A stretch of 32,760 nt of DNA from Deinococcus sp. (GCF_018260405.1 NZ_JAGLBG010000020.1:1-32760), one strand, 5' to 3'. Counted from the first letter of the stretch, positions 15,548 to 23,349 are shown. The notes: generated by a model from the letters alone, not told the origin. Translations and numbers: made by a program.

Positions 15548-17299
15548 TCACTTCTCATACATGGTGTAGTTGCTGGTGATCACCGCGTTGTCCTTGACGT
15601 AAAAGTTGCCGATTCGCGCCTGGAACGCCGCCACCGAGTCGGGCTTGGCGATCATGATGACCGGGACGTTGCGGGCAAACAGCAGTTGCCACTGGTCGTA
15701 CCACTGCTTGCGCTTTTTCTGTTCGCCCGACGCCTCGGCCTGGGCGAACAGGGCATAAATTTGCTTTTCGTAGGGCTGCATGGCGCTTAGGTTGGGGGTG
15801 TCGCCCTCGTGGGCGGGCTGCGCGGCGCGGTGCCAGTAGTTCAGTGCGCCGCCGGGCTGCCAGATGTCCTTACGCAGTTGCGGGTCGGGCTGGTCGCCGA
15901 AGGAACCCAGCGCCGCCTCAAAGTTTCCGGCCATCGCGGTGGGCAGCACGGTGCTGCCGGTCACGCCCTGGAGGTTGACCTTGATGCCGATCTTGCCGAA
16001 ATCGCTCTGGATAATGGTCGCGATGCCCGGCATGATGCTGCTGTCGGCGGCGTGCAGCAGGCTGAATTCGACGTTGGGGCCGCCGCCGGAGAAATTGCGA
16101 ACCCCGTCACCGTTGGTGTCCCGGTAGCCCAGCGCGTCGAGGCGAGTCGCCGCCTTCTTGAGGTCGAACTCGCTCAGCATGGTCTTGGTCAGGGGGTTGA
16201 ACCATTCGCTGACCGGGGCCACGCCGAAGCCGGGGTTGCTCGCCAGCCCGTTGAACACGGTATCAACGATGCGCGGGCGGTTCACGGCATATGCCAGGGC
16301 CTGACGGAATTTGACCTCGCTGAAGGCTTTCTTGAGGTTGGCGTCTCTGGCGTCCTGATTGAAGGCGAGGTGAACGGGCGGGTTGTTGAGGCCCACGCCG
16401 CGAATGACCCTGAATTTGGCTCCGCCGAGTTCCTGGCGCTTGAGGTCGGGAAACTGGGAGCCGGAAATGGGCGCACTGTCAAGCTGCCCGGCCCGGAACG
16501 AAGCGATCTGGGCGTCGGGACTCTTGATAATCAGGTATTCCAGCTTGTCCATGTAGGGCAACACATTGCCCGCCGGGTCTCGCCGCCACGAGTACGGGTT
16601 ACGCACCAGCGCCACCTTCTGATCGACGGTGTACTTGCTAAGCACATACGGCCCGGTGCCCACGATGTCGGTTAGCGGCGTGTTGGTCGTCCAGGCTTTT
16701 GAAAAGGCATCGGGGTCCTTGACCGGGTTGTATTTCGCCAGCTTGTGCTGGGGCAAAATCGGTACGAAGGTCAGCACCTGAAGCATCGCGCCGTAGGGTT
16801 TGGGAGCCGTGACCTTCACCGTGTACTGGTCGACCTTGGTAAATTTCAGCGGCTCTTTGCCAATCCTGAACAGTGCCGACTGGTTGGCCTTCAGGCCCGT
16901 GTTGCTCGCCAGATCGTCGAGGGTGAACATCACGTCGTCGGCGTCGAAGGCTTGCCCGTCGCTCCACTTGACGCCCTTACGCAGCTTGAGGGTCGCCGTG
17001 CGCCCGTCGGGGGTCATGCTCCACGATTCGGCCAGATCGGGATAAAGCTTGTTGGTCAGCGGATCGAGCGTAATTAGGCGGTCGAAGACATTGTTCAGAA
17101 CGGTGTAACTGTTGTTGTCGAGCACCGCGAAGTAGTTGAAGCTCTGCGGGCTGGACACCAGACTTAGCGTCAGGGTACCGCCCTTTTTGCCGATGCTCTG
17201 AAACAGGCTGGCGGGAACATTGGCTTCGGTCTGGGCTTGGGCCATAGCCGGAGCTGCAAGCAGGGCCATCAGCGCGAGAAAAAGTGAAGTGCGTTGCAT
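15548..17299 (-). CDS. ABC transporter solute-binding protein, family 5 (oligopeptide type)
   Basis: A 583-residue exported binding protein for a peptide or opine class ABC importer. The start MQRTSLFLALMALLAAPAMA is a clear signal peptide with an AMA cleavage site. ATG 17299 follows GGAGG at the right distance, so the longer frame from 17359 is not used. Family-5 marks are NVFDRLITLDPLTNKLYPDLAESW, TLKLRKGVKWSDGQAFDADDV, VGTGPYVL and FRQALAYAVNRPRIV. It sits between the two permease genes and namZ, all on one strand, so its ligand may be a muropeptide or MurNAc-saccharide rather than a plain peptide; that is inference. No ATPase subunit gene is in the operon. Confidence 0.92.
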   Translation of the reverse strand: MQRTSLFLALMALLAAPAMAQAQTEANVPASLFQSIGKKGGTLTLSLVSSPQSFNYFAVLDNNSYTVLNNVFDRLITLDPLTNKLYPDLAESWSMTPDGRTATLKLRKGVKWSDGQAFDADDVMFTLDDLASNTGLKANQSALFRIGKEPLKFTKVDQYTVKVTAPKPYGAMLQVLTFVPILPQHKLAKYNPVKDPDAFSKAWTTNTPLTDIVGTGPYVLSKYTVDQKVALVRNPYSWRRDPAGNVLPYMDKLEYLIIKSPDAQIASFRAGQLDSAPISGSQFPDLKRQELGGAKFRVIRGVGLNNPPVHLAFNQDARDANLKKAFSEVKFRQALAYAVNRPRIVDTVFNGLASNPGFGVAPVSEWFNPLTKTMLSEFDLKKAATRLDALGYRDTNGDGVRNFSGGGPNVEFSLLHAADSSIMPGIATIIQSDFGKIGIKVNLQGVTGSTVLPTAMAGNFEAALGSFGDQPDPQLRKDIWQPGGALNYWHRAAQPAHEGDTPNLSAMQPYEKQIYALFAQAEASGEQKKRKQWYDQWQLLFARNVPVIMIAKPDSVAAFQARIGNFYVKDNAVITSNYTMYEK

Positions 17300-17388
17300 G
17301 TCAAAAACCTCCATGAAGGGGTGAAAGCTAGGGCCGAAACCCAGACGAACGGTGAGCACGGTCTGACCAGCGACTTACCACCTCCCAC

Positions 17389-18510
17389 TTACCGACTCTG
17401 GGTATCCGCCGCGTCGCGCAGCGCGTCGCCCATGAAATTGAAGGCCAGCACCGAGATCACGATCAGGATGCCGGGCGTCAGCAGCCAGGGGTAGAGGTTA
17501 AGGGTCTCGAAGTTGCGGGCTTCTTGCATCAGCAGGCCCCAGCTGGTCATCGGTTCCTTGATGCCCAGACCCAGGAAACTGAGCGCACTTTCCCCCAGGA
17601 TGTAGCCGGGCAGGGCAAGGGTCGCCGTGACGATCAGAAACGAACTGAGGTTGGGCATGATGTGGCGCAGGATAACCCGTAGGTCGCTGGCCCCTAGGGC
17701 GCGGGCCGACTGCACATAATCCATGTTGCGGGCACTGATGACCTGCCCCCGAATTACGCGGGCCAGCCCCGCCCAGCCGATCAGCGCCAGCACCGCCACG
17801 ATGCCCAGGTACACCCAGCTCGAAGGCCACTTGGCCGGAATGATCGTTGAGAGCGCCAGCAAAATGGGCAGACGTGGAAACGAAAGCAGAACCTCGATCA
17901 CGCGCTGAATGATGTTGTCCGTCACTCCACCGAAATACCCGCTGATACCGCCCAGCAGAATGCCGATGCTAAAGCTGATCAGAATACCGATCACGCCCAC
18001 CGTCAGACTTACCTGCGACCCGACCAGGATGCGCGAGAGCAGGTCGCGCCCGAACTTGTCGGTGCCCAGCGGAAAAAAGTAACCGTCCCGGACGCCAAAC
18101 AGGTGCCACTGGCTTTTGAACACGCCCAGAAAGTTGTAGCGCGACTCGGCAGGGTCGTCACCGCGCACGAAAAACTGTATGGGCAACGGCTCCGAAGTGT
18201 CCTCGGCGAAGGTCGAGAGCATCGTGACCGGGTCGCGCGACTTTTTGAAGCCGTATACGAAGGGCCGGGTCAGGTGGCCCTCACGCATGACGTGAATCTG
18301 CTGCGGGCGCTGGTACGGGTAGTTCTCGTGCTGCGCGGTGATGGTGTAGGGTGCGAGAAAGCCGCCGAAGATGGCGATCAGGTACAGCGCCACCAGCACC
18401 CAGAAGCTCAGCACGCCCAGCTTGTTGCGCTGAAAACGCCGCAGCGCCACCTGAAGCGGAGTGCGGGGAGCGGCGCCCCCGGTAGAACGGACACGAGCAG
18501 CAATGGTCAT
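17389..18510 (-). CDS. ABC transporter permease, OppC/DppC type
   Basis: A 373-residue inner-membrane permease. It has the OppC-type N-terminal membrane anchor (FWVLVALYLIAIFGGFLAPY), a long ~120-residue periplasmic insertion, GTDKFGRDLLSRILVGSQVSL, several membrane helices, and the ATPase-contact loop SARALGASDLRVILRHIMPN (family form EAA-x-x-x-G). GESALSFLGLGI and PGILIVISVLAFNFMGDALRD close the protein as usual. The insertion (about residues 60-150) is longer than in ordinary OppC and may contact the binding protein. It overlaps the upstream permease gene by 4 bases (ATGA). Confidence 0.93.
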   Translation of the reverse strand: MTIAARVRSTGGAAPRTPLQVALRRFQRNKLGVLSFWVLVALYLIAIFGGFLAPYTITAQHENYPYQRPQQIHVMREGHLTRPFVYGFKKSRDPVTMLSTFAEDTSEPLPIQFFVRGDDPAESRYNFLGVFKSQWHLFGVRDGYFFPLGTDKFGRDLLSRILVGSQVSLTVGVIGILISFSIGILLGGISGYFGGVTDNIIQRVIEVLLSFPRLPILLALSTIIPAKWPSSWVYLGIVAVLALIGWAGLARVIRGQVISARNMDYVQSARALGASDLRVILRHIMPNLSSFLIVTATLALPGYILGESALSFLGLGIKEPMTSWGLLMQEARNFETLNLYPWLLTPGILIVISVLAFNFMGDALRDAADTQSR

Positions 18511-19520
18511 TCGAACCTCACGCGGGGGTCAACCGAGGCCAGCGCGAGGTCGGCCAGCAGGTTGCCCAGCAGCAGTAGCAGGGCGCTGAACATCAGGAGG
18601 GCCATCGACACGAACTGGTCTTTGTTGATCAGGCTGTCGTACAGAAAGGGGCCGATAGTCGGCAGGTTCAGCACGATGCTGGCGACGATGGTGCCCGAGA
18701 TCAGGCTGGGCAGACTGAGGCCCGCCAGCGAAATAAGCGGGTTGACCGCGTTGCGAACCGCGTGCCGCCACAGCACGGTCCGGGGAGCCAGCCCTTTGGC
18801 ACGGGCGGTGCGTACGTAGTCCTGATTGATCACGTCTAGCATGGACGCCCGCATCTGCCGCATCAGGCCCGCCACGCCTTCCAGCCCGATGGCGATCATG
18901 GGTACCCACAGGTGACTAAGCAGGTCTTTGACTTTGGCCCAGCTCCACGGCGCGTCAATAAACTCGGGGCTGAATAGACCGCCCACATTGGTCTTGTGGT
19001 GCGCCAGCAGCCAGCCCACCAGCAGCAGCGCCACCAGAAAATCAGGAATCGCCATGCTGATATAGCCGAAAAAATTCATCAGGTAGTTCGCCCCAATCGC
19101 CACGCGGTCGCCCAGCGTCTTGCGCGGGTTGCTAAAGGCCGCCTGCCCGAGCGCGGTGTAGATGCCCAGCGGCACGGCCAGCAGCCAACTGACCAGCAGG
19201 GTCAGCACCGACAGGAACACCGTCCATCCTAGGCGTTCGCCGATCATCGAAGTCACGGGGCGGTCATTGGCAAAGGAGTAGCCCAGGTCGCCGTGGAACA
19301 AGATGTTCTTGAGCCAGATAAGGTACTGCACCACATTCGGCTGGTCGAGCGCGTAGCGGTGGTTGTAAGCGTCGATCTGCGCCTTGGTCACGCGCGGGTC
19401 ATCGCGGTACTGGTCGAAAAAGCTGCCAGGCTGCAACTTGATGACCGCGAAGCACACCAGCGAGATAATGAGTAGCGTGGGAATCATGCCGAGCAGTCGG
19501 CGCAGGGCATAACTTAGCAC
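18507..19520 (-). CDS. ABC transporter permease, OppB/DppB type
   Basis: A 338-residue inner-membrane permease, first gene of the operon. It begins like its family (YALRRLLGMIPTLLIISLVCF), followed by the first periplasmic loop with PGSFFDQYRDD, then NILFHGDLGYSF and the ATPase-contact stretch YVRTARAKGLAPRTVLWRHAVRNA. GTG 19520 is chosen because an AGGTGG ribosome site lies four bases ahead and homology starts here; the frame stays open to 19655 but that extension is made of a repeat-encoded Gly-Arg-Ala-rich stretch. It should form the translocation pore with the OppC-like partner. Confidence 0.92.
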   Translation of the reverse strand: MLSYALRRLLGMIPTLLIISLVCFAVIKLQPGSFFDQYRDDPRVTKAQIDAYNHRYALDQPNVVQYLIWLKNILFHGDLGYSFANDRPVTSMIGERLGWTVFLSVLTLLVSWLLAVPLGIYTALGQAAFSNPRKTLGDRVAIGANYLMNFFGYISMAIPDFLVALLLVGWLLAHHKTNVGGLFSPEFIDAPWSWAKVKDLLSHLWVPMIAIGLEGVAGLMRQMRASMLDVINQDYVRTARAKGLAPRTVLWRHAVRNAVNPLISLAGLSLPSLISGTIVASIVLNLPTIGPFLYDSLINKDQFVSMALLMFSALLLLLGNLLADLALASVDPRVRFE

Positions 19521-19546
19521 CGCGCCACCTGCCACGGGCGCTTGGT

Positions 19547-19591
19547 CGGCTGCCCTGCCAATGGCTGCCCTGTCAACGGCTGCCCTGCCAA
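19547..19591. repeat. Three tandem 15-base repeats in the ABC operon leader
   Basis: Three direct copies of CGGCTGCCCTGCCAA (19547-19561, 19562-19576, 19577-19591), the middle one with two changes. They lie 27-71 bases ahead of the GTG start of the OppB-like gene, inside the probable 5' leader. The period of 15 is a multiple of three, but translation is not expected. Copy-number change could tune expression. Confidence 0.85.
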
Positions 19592-19689
19592 CGAAAGCCG
19601 AGGAGGTAAAGAGTAGCCCTTTCGGCAGTACCCCCCACCAGGAACGCCGCCGCACGACCCGCCGGACAGCTTCCTACCTGAAGATTGGT

Positions 19690-19718
19690 TAAAGATCACA
19701 ACCCGGTTAAGCTATCAA
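19690..19718 (-). promoter_or_regulatory. Possible promoter of the ABC transporter-namZ operon
   Basis: On the minus strand TTGATA (19713-19718) and TCTTTA (19690-19695) are spaced by exactly 17 bases, about 170 bases before the OppB-like start. Two GGTTAA words on the plus strand (19687-19692 and 19705-19710) overlap it and could be a repeated regulator site. The -10 is only partly canonical. Confidence 0.4.
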
Positions 19719-19862
19719 ACGTGGCCCCGGCGGGGATGTGATACACACTGCCGTCTGTCGTGCTGACAACCCCCAGGGGCGCCGGGTCGCCAACTTCACG
19801 CCGGAACCCCTTTCTCTTTTCTCCAGCTCGCGTCTGCTCGGGTTAAGGGTTAAAAGGTTTTG

Positions 19863-20126
19863 CTAATCTGTAATCTGGGACAGCTTTGCCAGCAGGTCCT
19901 CGGCGCTCTGCTGGCCGTTCCCTTGTGACCTTTATGCTGTGTTCAAGTTCCCGGGCAGGGGTTGAGGCGCGGCGCGGCAGCAGAGTAGTGGGGCGCGGCG
20001 AATGGCCTGCTCCAGGCGGTCAAGCTCCGAGCACATGTGCTGGGCCACGATTTCTGGGCTTAGAAATTCGCTCCGCAGGGCGGGGCCAGCTGCCCGGCGT
20101 TGGCAGGCGTCATAGCGCAGTTTAGA
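19863..20126 (-). pseudogene. Possible decayed coding remnant
   Basis: One minus-strand frame reads about 87 codons with protein-like composition, including LSPEIVAQHMCSELDRLEQA and SAEDLLAKLSQITD, but it has an in-frame TAA between these two parts and no good start. The helical, Leu/Glu-rich pieces look like real coding sequence, perhaps the C-terminus of a lost gene. No family is recognised, and chance cannot be excluded in DNA of this GC content. Confidence 0.25.
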
Positions 20127-20382
20127 GCAGGTTTCCGAATGACGCGCACCTTAGCGGAGGTTCCGTCGTTCGTTTCATTCTGCACCCGTAGAGCTGCGCC
20201 GCAGAGCGTATTCGGGCGCCTCCCTCGGATATGCAAAACGCTCTACTACGGATTTCACGCTATGGACTCGCAGAGCTGTTGCCACAGGCATAGCTAGTGC
20301 TTTTCCAGGTGTGCCGGACGTTAGCAAAACCCGTATCTTTTCCTACGCGCCGCCGCTGGGATTGAATCCAAAATGGCCTGGT

Positions 20383-21192
20383 TCAATCGGAATCCGTATA
20401 CGTCGTTAGTCCAGCGATAAAGCGCCACATCGTTTCAAAGGTCGCCTCCGCCGCTTCCTTGTGCGGGATGTGGGCGCAGTCCGGCAGCATCACTTTCTCG
20501 GCCTCGGCCCCCGCCTGCGACACGATAGCGTCCACCTGCTTCACGCTGCCTTACTGGTCCTGCTCGCCCTGCATGACCAGCAGCGGCACCCGGATGCGCG
20601 GCAGGTATTCTTCCAGGTTCCAGTTCCAGAAGTCGGCGCTAAGCCACACGTCGTTCCAGCCCAAGAAGGCGTTGTCCACGTCTTTGTGGTAGCGGGCCAG
20701 CTTGTTACGCAGGTCAGTCGTTTCGTAGGCGACTCTGGTCTGCTGAACCGAGTCGTAGCTGATCTGCTCGTTGAAGACATGCGCCGCCTCGGTGATGACG
20801 CCGAGCAGGCCAGGCTGAGGCGCACCCCCGGCACTGATCAGCGCGATGCTGCCGCCATCGGAATGGCCAATCAGAATGTGGTGGCCAATACCCAGGTGCC
20901 GCAGCAGGTCGGGAAGCACCACCAGGCCCTCGTGGTGAAGGTAGCGGTTCGGGCGCGGCAGCGCCACGGGATCGCTCTGGCCGTACCCGGCCCGGCTGTA
21001 GACCAGCGCGGCGCAACCTGTCGCGTGGGACAGCCGCTGCGGAAAGTCGTGCCACTGCCCCACGCTGCCCAGCCCCTCGTGCAAAAAGACCAGGGTGGGG
21101 GAGTCCGGGGCCACGCCCGCGTAATGAACAACTTCCAGCACCTTGCCATCAATGACCGGAAAGGACGCTTGAGGCCTGACTGACAGGGACAT
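20383..21192 (-). pseudogene. Alpha/beta-hydrolase gene interrupted by a nonsense codon
   Basis: The frame encodes an alpha/beta hydrolase: LVFLHEGLGSVGQW (oxyanion loop), YSRAGYGQS, nucleophile elbow GHSDGG, and the acidic-residue strand LLVMQGEQD. A TAA at 20551-20553 then ends it after 213 residues. The same frame continues for 56 more codons that are clearly family sequence (GSVKQVDAIV, LPDCAHIPHKEAAE) and contain the expected catalytic His, ending at TGA 20383. Relatives usually read EYG at the break, so a Tyr codon TAC or TAT has probably become TAA. The shortened protein would lack the catalytic His. It is divergent from the TetR gene, with shared operators between. A sequencing error is the main alternative. 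Confidence 0.8.
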
Positions 21193-21206
21193 AAGTCAAG
21201 CGTAGC

Positions 21207-21232
21207 ATTTACATACTCGTAAGTATGTAAAT
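21207..21232. promoter_or_regulatory. Operator 1 for the adjacent TetR-family regulator
   Basis: Perfect inverted repeat with 11-base arms (ATTTACATACT, 21207-21217, and its complement 21222-21232) and a 4-base centre CGTA. It lies 15 bases upstream of the broken hydrolase start and shares its architecture with the second site at 21294, which is the usual layout for a TetR regulator controlling a divergent gene pair. Confidence 0.75.
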
Positions 21233-21293
21233 TGACGACCTTCCCCCCTGTGGCGACTCCATACCCGAGCACGCCTGTTCTTCGGACTGGTAA

Positions 21294-21309
21294 CATACCC
21301 ACAGGTATG
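21294..21309. promoter_or_regulatory. Operator 2 for the adjacent TetR-family regulator
   Basis: CATACC and GGTATG arms with a 4-base centre CACA. With the first site it gives a shared pattern ACATACYnnnnRGTATGT. It is 68 bases before the TetR start, so it could mediate autorepression. A lone CCATACCC half-like site lies between the two operators near 21269. Confidence 0.65.
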
Positions 21310-21376
21310 CACACACACCACTGCCCCATCACCTTGCCTGCACACTGTTTCCCTCAAACCCAGCACACTAGGACAT

Positions 21377-22006
21377 ATGGCCCGCAACTCTGAAACCACC
21401 ATTGCTGATCTGTTGGATGCCGCTGCGAGGCTATTCGTGTCACGCCCCTACGACGAGCTGAAGCTCAGCGACATTGCCGAGGCATGTGGCGTGACCAAGG
21501 GGGCTATCTACCACCACTTCAGCAGCAAGGAGGACGTGTTTCTCTCGATGATGGCCCGCAAGCTCGCGGTGCTGGGCGAACTTCTGCGACCGGCGCTGGG
21601 CTACCGGGGCACCGCTCGTGATCGCCTGAGCCGCCTGACTTTTCTGTATCTTAGCCTGCCCGCCGAGGATCAACGGGTCATGCAACTGGTGCGGCGCGAC
21701 AACCAGCGTTTTCAGGGCGAGACGCGCACCCGGCTGATCCGGCAGTATCAGGCGGCGCTGCCCGACCAACTCGAGCAAATTATGCACAGCGGGATAGACG
21801 CGGGCGAGATCATCCCCGGCGACGCTCGGCTGCTGGCCCGGCTGTACGCGGCGCACGTTGAAATCTACCTGTCGGACTCTGCCCGCAGGCACTTCAGCGA
21901 CGCGGCGCAGATGGCGTGGTACGTGACCGACCTCTTTCTCAGGGGCGCGGCCAACCGCAATTGCCAGGACTGTGCCCCTACCACCCCCAGCGCGAAACCG
22001 CACTAA
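21377..22006 (+). CDS. TetR-family transcriptional regulator
   Basis: A 209-residue repressor-type protein. The N-terminal helix-turn-helix is clear (residues ~9-55): TIADLLDAAARLFVSRPYDE, LKLSDIAEACGVTKGAIYHH, FSSKEDVF. The rest is an all-helical ligand-binding domain with no recognisable ligand class; its end (NCQDCAPTTPSAKPH) is a low-order tail. It is divergent from the alpha/beta hydrolase gene, with two matching inverted repeats in the 184-base gap, so it probably controls that gene and itself. Since the hydrolase is broken, the regulator may have lost its main target, or it may also control the remnant lipid or aromatic genes downstream. ATG 21377 has only a weak ribosome site (AGGAC). 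Confidence 0.92.
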   Translation: MARNSETTIADLLDAAARLFVSRPYDELKLSDIAEACGVTKGAIYHHFSSKEDVFLSMMARKLAVLGELLRPALGYRGTARDRLSRLTFLYLSLPAEDQRVMQLVRRDNQRFQGETRTRLIRQYQAALPDQLEQIMHSGIDAGEIIPGDARLLARLYAAHVEIYLSDSARRHFSDAAQMAWYVTDLFLRGAANRNCQDCAPTTPSAKPH

Positions 22007-22137
22007 TCTGATGCCGAGCCGACAACGATGCACCGACAGCAGAAAGAGGAAAATCGAGTGCTGAGCAGTTTCCGACAACCTGTGGAGCATGTCAGCTGCA
22101 TCCTGAAGATATTTCGTGTGTTAAAGGAGGTCTACTG

Positions 22138-22407
22138 ATGTCGGAGACAGGATTTTTCGCTTTAGCTGAACCTCATTGCTGCACTATTGAATCGTCGAAC
22201 CATGAAGCAGTACGGCAACGTTTGGATCGAACTCATGGCGGGGAAGGAAAAAGACGTCGTCAAAGTAGCGCTAAAAAGGTGAGTGACATGACCCAGACCG
22301 AGACGACCACGACTGACACGGCCCCGAATGCGGCAACCCCAAACGCAGCGATCAAGGCGGTCACGATCTACAGGCGCGAGGCGGTTCAGGATGGTCACCG
22401 CGCATGA
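22138..22407 (+). CDS. Unrecognised short frame with a very strong ribosome site, possibly a gene remnant
   Basis: An 89-codon frame starts at ATG 22138 after AAAGGAGGT, one of the best ribosome sites in the window. The protein changes character along its length (FFALAEPHCC at the start, a basic middle, then a Thr/Ala-rich end) and fits no family I know, so it may be several decayed pieces run together. Its stop overlaps the start of the enoyl-CoA hydratase remnant as ATGA. A second frame from about 22203 (MKQYGNVWIELMAGKEKD) also looks protein-like, which supports decay with frameshifts. Together with the rest of 22007-22403 it shows nothing else definite. Confidence 0.25.
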   Translation: MSETGFFALAEPHCCTIESSNHEAVRQRLDRTHGGEGKRRRQSSAKKVSDMTQTETTTTDTAPNAATPNAAIKAVTIYRREAVQDGHRA

Positions 22408-22727
22408 CCAAACTCGCCCCCAGAGCCTATAAAGCGCTGCTGTACGAATTTGACGAACGCGGCGTCGTCACCGTCACTATGAACCGCCCCGAGCACCTCA
22501 ACAGCGTAAACATGGACATGCGCCGGGACTTTGTCGAAGTGATGGAGGAACTGATGTTCAACAACGATGTCGGCCTGGCGATCTTCAACGGGGCCGGAGC
22601 CGGGTTCTTGGGCAGCGGCATGGGCCACTTTGGGCACGTGGTCGCCGACATCCGCATTGCGTCTGAAACGGCCAAAATCGGGGTCGGCGAGAACTTTATC
22701 TCGTTGATGCCTGGGCTTGAGGGATGA
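22404..22727 (+). pseudogene. Enoyl-CoA hydratase/isomerase remnant with internal deletion
   Basis: The first ~70 codons are crotonase-like (YEFDERGVVTVTMNRPEHLN, then AIFNGAGAGF) and the last ~30 are too (ADIRIASETAKIGVGENF, LMPGLEG). The ~40-residue centre that holds the CoA-binding GGG loop and a large part of the active site is missing, and the protein stops at 107 residues where the family has ~260. So the product cannot be an active hydratase. The full gene would act in fatty acid or phenylacetate breakdown. The next gene is PaaY-like, which fits a former aromatic or lipid catabolic operon. Confidence 0.78.
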
Positions 22728-22800
22728 CAGTTTGGAGCGGAGCCAGCGCAACGCGGCGCAGGGGACGAAGCAGAACAACCGGAATCCAGGAGGGCGCACG

Positions 22801-23349
22801 GTGGCCCTGATCATCCCGTTGGGAGGGAAGACTCCGAAGATCGGCCAGGACGTGTTTCTGGCCCCTACCGCTGTTCTCATCGGTGACGTGGAGGTCGGAG
22901 ACGGTACCTCGGTCTGGTTCGGCTGCGTACTACGCGGGGATTTCGGGGCCATCCGGGTGGGCCAGAACTGCACTTTGCAGGACAACGCGGTCGTTCACAG
23001 CAGCGCCGACGCCGACACTGTGCTGGGCGACCACGTCACGGTGGGCCACGGCGCGGTGATCGAGGGCTGTACCATCGGCAATCAGACTCTCATCGGTATC
23101 GGCGCAGCGGTGCTGCCCTACTCGGAGATCGGTGCAGGGTCGCTGATCGCGGCGGGCAGTGTGGTTCTGGAAAGGAGCCGGGTGCCCGACTATGTGCTGG
23201 TGACCGGCACGCCCGGCAAGGTCAAGGGGCCGCTAGAAGGCCGCGCCCGCGACTGGACCGGCTTTGCCCCGCGTGATTACCTGAAGATGCAGGCCCGTTA
23301 CCGCGCCGAGGGCATCGACCACCTGAGACCAGACCCGCCGCTTTCCTAA
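22801..23349 (+). CDS. Gamma-carbonic anhydrase-like left-handed beta-helix protein (PaaY/YrdA-like)
   Basis: A 182-residue hexapeptide-repeat protein: repeated [LIV]-G-x-x motifs from residue ~14 to 130 (IGDVEVGDG, IRVGQNCTLQDNAVVH, VLGDHVTVGHGAVIEGC, IGNQTLIGIGAAVLPYS), then a C-terminal helix. Compared with Methanosarcina Cam, R45, D47, Q60, D61, H66 and H83 are present, but the third metal His position is E88 (GHGAVIEGC where most have HGC). Carbonic anhydrase activity is therefore doubtful; PaaY-like members can be thioesterases linked to phenylacetate breakdown. GTG 22801 is chosen for its AGGAGG ribosome site and homology start; the frame is open to 22717 but reads unlike the family. 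A terminator overlaps its stop. Confidence 0.88.
   Translation: MALIIPLGGKTPKIGQDVFLAPTAVLIGDVEVGDGTSVWFGCVLRGDFGAIRVGQNCTLQDNAVVHSSADADTVLGDHVTVGHGAVIEGCTIGNQTLIGIGAAVLPYSEIGAGSLIAAGSVVLERSRVPDYVLVTGTPGKVKGPLEGRARDWTGFAPRDYLKMQARYRAEGIDHLRPDPPLS

Larger units (their letters stand above)
19592..20382. other. About 790-base region without an intact gene
   Basis: This holds the probable promoter of the ABC operon at its left end, repeated GGTTAA words (19687, 19705, and clustered near 19842-19856), and a minus-strand coding remnant (listed separately). The rest has only short frames on both strands with no recognisable domain. Its right end carries the 3' tail of the broken hydrolase gene. Confidence 0.5.

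Noticed and set aside
15809..16675. 288-codon plus-strand frame opposite the binding-protein gene
   Set aside because: Antisense shadow; the minus strand has a signal peptide and clear family-5 motifs.
19886..20125. 79-codon plus-strand frame in the long intergenic stretch
   Set aside because: Arg/Gly-rich with no family; the opposite strand has the more protein-like frame.
20551..20553. Programmed stop-codon readthrough or recoding at the hydrolase TAA
   Set aside because: No recoding signal is seen, and TAA is the least leaky stop; a simple nonsense change or a sequence error is more likely.
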